From the NCBI GenBank assembly GCA_019313605.1, contig JAFDAW010000004.1:1-34503 (forward strand): 34,503 nucleotides of DNA, read 5' to 3'. The notes below the pieces were generated by a model that saw only the letters and a list, made by a program, of their open reading frames with translations, had not been told where the DNA came from and did no database searches. This DNA is from Deltaproteobacteria bacterium. Its GTDB lineage: Bacteria; Myxococcota_A; UBA9160; SMWR01. Shown here one piece after another: positions 31,940 through 34,503 of the stretch (the stretch's first letter is position 1; every line of letters starts with the position of its first letter). The translations under genes and the position numbers were made by a program.

Positions 31940-32503
31940 GTGAAAACGAGTCCGATCTTCACTTCGCGACTCGTTCTATTCTTGGCAACTCTCAGCGCAC
32001 TGGGTGCGGGAATCGGTGGTAGTCCCGAGCGAGCGAGCGCAACGCCAGATCCCGTCGCGCAAAGAGATTCCTCGAAAGATCATGAAGCGCAGATCGAAAG
32101 CCTGATCCAAGGCTGGTTCGCGGTTCTCGAAGATCCAAATGTCGAAGCGAAGACCTTGAGTGGCCTGCTCGCAGAGGCGCCGTTCGAGCTGCTGCTGGAT
32201 GGTGCGGTGATTCACGACCGAGGCGCACTGCTCGCGTGGGCGTCGAGCCTTCGCTCGACCTATCCGCAAATCGAATACCGACTCGATCCCATCCACATCC
32301 ACGCCGAAGGTGGAGACCGCTACCGCGTACGCTTCGAATTCGACCGGCATGCACTCGATGATGCTGGGCTCCCTCATGTGGTTCGCCGCGAACACACCTG
32401 GATCGTTCAGAGCAGCACGAGTGAAACACCCGTGATCCTGAGAATTGAAGAGCGACCGCTGATCTTCTTTCCGGGAACCGGATCTCAAATCGTCTGTTAT
32501 TGA
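31940..32503 (+). CDS. Secreted NTF2/SnoaL-like protein of unknown function
   Basis: About 187 residues with a Sec signal peptide (MKTSPIFTSRLVLFLATLSALGAG..., cleavage near ASA-TPD) and a domain whose pattern fits the NTF2-like/SnoaL fold: an initial helix (AQIESLIQGWFAVLED), ALLAWASSLRSTYP, and long strands with YRVRFEFDRHALDD and REHTWIVQ. The exact family is not recognised. GTG at 31940 is preferred (AGGGAG five bases upstream); GTG at 31934 is possible. It stands 10 bases after the Rrf2 gene and 13 before the Sco gene, suggesting a periplasmic accessory to copper handling or to NirK. Confidence 0.7.
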   Translation: MKTSPIFTSRLVLFLATLSALGAGIGGSPERASATPDPVAQRDSSKDHEAQIESLIQGWFAVLEDPNVEAKTLSGLLAEAPFELLLDGAVIHDRGALLAWASSLRSTYPQIEYRLDPIHIHAEGGDRYRVRFEFDRHALDDAGLPHVVRREHTWIVQSSTSETPVILRIEERPLIFFPGTGSQIVCY

Positions 32504-32516
32504 TTGGAGGCTCGTC

Positions 32517-33176
32517 GTGCAAACAAGAGATCGAGTACCGCAGGGAATGATTGCAACGCTGCTCATCGCCATGTGCAGTCTACTCGTCGCCTCGAGCGGG
32601 CAACTCATCAATTCTGAGGGGCAGGCCGGTAGCGAGAAACCGCTTCCGATCCACGATGATGTGGGTGGAGAGTTCTCTGCGCCGAGCAGTCTCGGGCGCG
32701 ATGTGAGTCTGTCCGAATTTCGCGACAAGGTTGTACTGCTGTTTTTCGGTTACACGAGTTGCCAGGACGTCTGTCCGGCGACACTCGCGCACCTTCAAGC
32801 GCTCGTGCGCGACCTCGGAAAAGCATCTGACGGCGTACAGGTCCTGCTCGTGACCGTGGATCCGGAGAACGACACCGCCGATCACCTCGAGCAATACCTC
32901 GCCCGCTTCGACACGCGATTCGTGGGATTGACCGGAACGCGCAAAGAAGTCGATCGCATCGCAAACCTGTTCATGGTGAAACACGATCGAAGCCACGGCA
33001 TCGAGGTGAGCAATGAGTACAACCGCGCCAAGACCTTCACCGACCACTCCTATCTCTATTCCCACTCGCAGCAGATCTACCTGCTCGACAAAGCTGGCCG
33101 GACGCGGGCGCTGTTCTTCACGGGATCGCCATTGGAAGAAATGCAAGACGCGGTAATCGCATTGCTGAACGAATAG
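32517..33176 (+). CDS. Sco-family copper chaperone (second copy)
   Basis: A 219-residue Sco/SenC protein with one N-terminal signal/anchor helix. Copper ligands are Cys82 and Cys86 (CQDVCP) and His183 (SHSQQIYLLDKAG). It is the usual single-domain form, unlike the larger Sco at 15692. Its position between an NTF2-like gene and nirK suggests it loads copper onto, or maintains thiols of, the NirK system rather than a CuA site. The GTG start has GGAGG upstream. Confidence 0.92.
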   Translation: MQTRDRVPQGMIATLLIAMCSLLVASSGQLINSEGQAGSEKPLPIHDDVGGEFSAPSSLGRDVSLSEFRDKVVLLFFGYTSCQDVCPATLAHLQALVRDLGKASDGVQVLLVTVDPENDTADHLEQYLARFDTRFVGLTGTRKEVDRIANLFMVKHDRSHGIEVSNEYNRAKTFTDHSYLYSHSQQIYLLDKAGRTRALFFTGSPLEEMQDAVIALLNE

Positions 33177-33284
33177 AAGGGTGTCGCCCAACGACCTCCG
33201 GGTCTTGGTACTCGTGATGGGGGCTGTGTGCGAATGCGCAGACCCATCGTTGACGGAACGTAAGAGACCTAAACGGAAGGGACG

Positions 33285-34418
33285 ATGAAAACAATACTCT
33301 ACGCAATTCTCGCATCCACGATCGCGATGAGCACGGTTCCCGCACAAGCCGACAAACCGTCGAAAGCTGGCGGCCTGAAGCGTGTCAAACAGGAGATGGT
33401 CAAGCCGCCGATGCTGCCGAAGCACACCCAGAAGGCGAAGGGTGGCCCGAAGATCGTCGAAGTCGAACTCGTGGTTCGCGAACGCGAGATGACCATCGAC
33501 CCCCTCGGGACGACCATCCAGGCGTTGACATTCATGGGCAGCGTTCCGGCCCCGATCATCGTGGTTCACGAAGGCGACTACGTGGAGCTCACGGTCGTCA
33601 ACCCGAAGGGGGAGATTGAGGACGTGAGTAGTGTCGAAGGTTGGGAAGGAACTTCGACGAACATCATGAGCCACAACATCGACTTGCACGCGGTGACGGG
33701 CGCATTAGGGGGCGCGGGTATGACGCTGGTCGCACCCGGTCAAAAAGCGACGATTCGCTTCAAAGCGACGAAGTCCGGCGTGTTCGTCTACCACTGCGCG
33801 CCGGGAGGACCGATGATTCCCTACCACGTCGTTCAAGGCATGAACGGAGCGATCATGGTGTTGCCGAGAGATGGCTTGAAGGACGGCAAGGGAAATTCCC
33901 TGCATTATGATCGCGCCTACTACGTCGGTGAGCAGGACTACTACATCCCGAAGGGCCCGGATGGCAATTACAAGAAGTTCGATTCGCCGGCTGCCGCAAT
34001 GCCCGAAACGCTGGAAGTGATGAAGACCAACGAGCCGAGTCACGTCGTCTTCAACGGCGCGGTCGGGGCACTCACGGGTGAGAACTCGCTGACCGCAAAG
34101 GTTGGAGAGAGCGTTCTGTTCATCCATTCGCAAGCCAATCGCGACACCCGGCCGCATCTGATCGGCGGTCACGGCGATTACGTCTGGCAGTCGGGCTCGT
34201 TCGACGACGCACCGCAGACCAATCTGGAGACCTGGTTCATCGCTGGAGGCTCCGCGGGCGCGGCGCTCTACACCTTCCGGCAGCCGGGCCTTTACGTCTA
34301 CTTGAACCACAATCTGATCGATGCGGTCCTCAAGGGTGCGGCCGCACACGTGAAGGTCGAGGGTGAGTGGGACAACGATCTACTCGAGCAAATCTACAAG
34401 GCGGGCTCGATCGAATAA
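33285..34418 (+). CDS. nirK: Copper-containing nitrite reductase NirK
   Basis: A 377-residue periplasmic trimeric-type enzyme reducing nitrite to NO. A signal peptide (cleavage near AQA-DKP) leads to two cupredoxin domains. Type 1 copper ligands: His130, Cys171, His181, Met186. Type 2 copper ligands: His135, His170 and His342; catalytic Asp133 and His291 (PHLIGGHGDYVW) are present. VTGALGGAGM, HSQANRDTRPH and LETWFIAGGSAGAALY are hallmark NirK segments. A stretch of roughly 15 extra residues (EIEDVSSVEGWEG region) precedes the first copper ligand. There is no fused cytochrome domain. GGAAGGG precedes the ATG and a strong terminator follows. Confidence 0.97.
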   Translation: MKTILYAILASTIAMSTVPAQADKPSKAGGLKRVKQEMVKPPMLPKHTQKAKGGPKIVEVELVVREREMTIDPLGTTIQALTFMGSVPAPIIVVHEGDYVELTVVNPKGEIEDVSSVEGWEGTSTNIMSHNIDLHAVTGALGGAGMTLVAPGQKATIRFKATKSGVFVYHCAPGGPMIPYHVVQGMNGAIMVLPRDGLKDGKGNSLHYDRAYYVGEQDYYIPKGPDGNYKKFDSPAAAMPETLEVMKTNEPSHVVFNGAVGALTGENSLTAKVGESVLFIHSQANRDTRPHLIGGHGDYVWQSGSFDDAPQTNLETWFIAGGSAGAALYTFRQPGLYVYLNHNLIDAVLKGAAAHVKVEGEWDNDLLEQIYKAGSIE

Positions 34419-34449
34419 CGCTCTCGCGAAATCGGAATACGGGGTGAGG

Positions 34450-34484
34450 ACAGGTGGGGAGAACGCTCTCCTCGCCTGTTTTTT
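34450..34484 (+). terminator. Rho-independent terminator after nirK
   Basis: A 13-base-pair stem with two G-T wobble positions (arms 34450-34462 and 34467-34479), a four-base loop and a run of six T ending at 34484. It lies about 30 bases after the nirK stop and marks the end of the respiratory island as seen here. Confidence 0.85.
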
Positions 34485-34503
34485 CTTGGATTGTGAGCTG
34501 GAC

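Noticed and set aside
1..34503. tRNA or rRNA genes, CRISPR arrays, insertion sequences or attachment sites
   Set aside because: No supporting signatures (regular spaced repeats, transposase frames, tRNA-like cloverleaf sequences) were seen.

Overview
This is a GC-rich window from a Gram-negative bacterium. Many products carry Sec or Tat signals, and there are CxxCH cytochromes and a SurA-like periplasmic chaperone. The gene set (denitrification, NrfD-type quinol oxidation, tetraheme cytochromes) would fit a former deltaproteobacterial lineage such as Myxococcota or Binatota, but the sequence alone does not settle taxonomy.

Bases 1-10983 are mostly chromosomal housekeeping. In order they hold the 3' part of mfd, a minus-strand pair (ADP-forming acyl-CoA synthetase and a small hotdog protein resembling 3-aminobutyryl-CoA ammonia-lyase), a minus-strand trio (two YbjQ-family proteins and an M48 protease), then a SurA-like chaperone overlapping uvrA, and a DUF420 membrane protein.

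Bases 11002-34484 form a compact nitrite and NO respiration island. A minus-strand Rrf2 regulator diverges from an operon (11798-19724). That operon encodes a heme-copper subunit-I paralogue without the helix VII His-His pair, a 51-residue membrane peptide, a CuA subunit II, a heme-copper subunit I without the catalytic Tyr (eNOR-like, a predicted NO reductase), a Sco protein with an extra membrane domain, a cytochrome b/ferredoxin/MvhD-like fusion, and heme O synthase. Next come nirS (cytochrome cd1 nitrite reductase) and a predicted quinol-oxidising module (c554-like tetraheme, anchored tetraheme, Tat FeS protein, NrfD). Heme d1 maturation genes follow: nirN with a small cytochrome c on the minus strand, then nirJ, nirF and a fused nirDL-type siroheme decarboxylase on the plus strand. 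The island ends with a second Rrf2 regulator, an NTF2-like secreted protein, a second Sco protein and a copper nitrite reductase, nirK.

Together these predict nitrite to NO (by two unrelated enzymes) and NO to N2O, with electrons drawn from the quinone pool. No nitrous oxide reductase gene lies in the window. The most notable points are: nirS and nirK in one cluster; the unusual NO-reductase operon with its CuB-less paralogue and cytochrome b/FeS fusion; a near-identical palindrome (20320-20349 and 11682-11711) upstream of nirS and of the NOR operon; and reading-frame lesions in nirF and in the Tat FeS gene, which are either real decay of the NirS branch or sequence errors.
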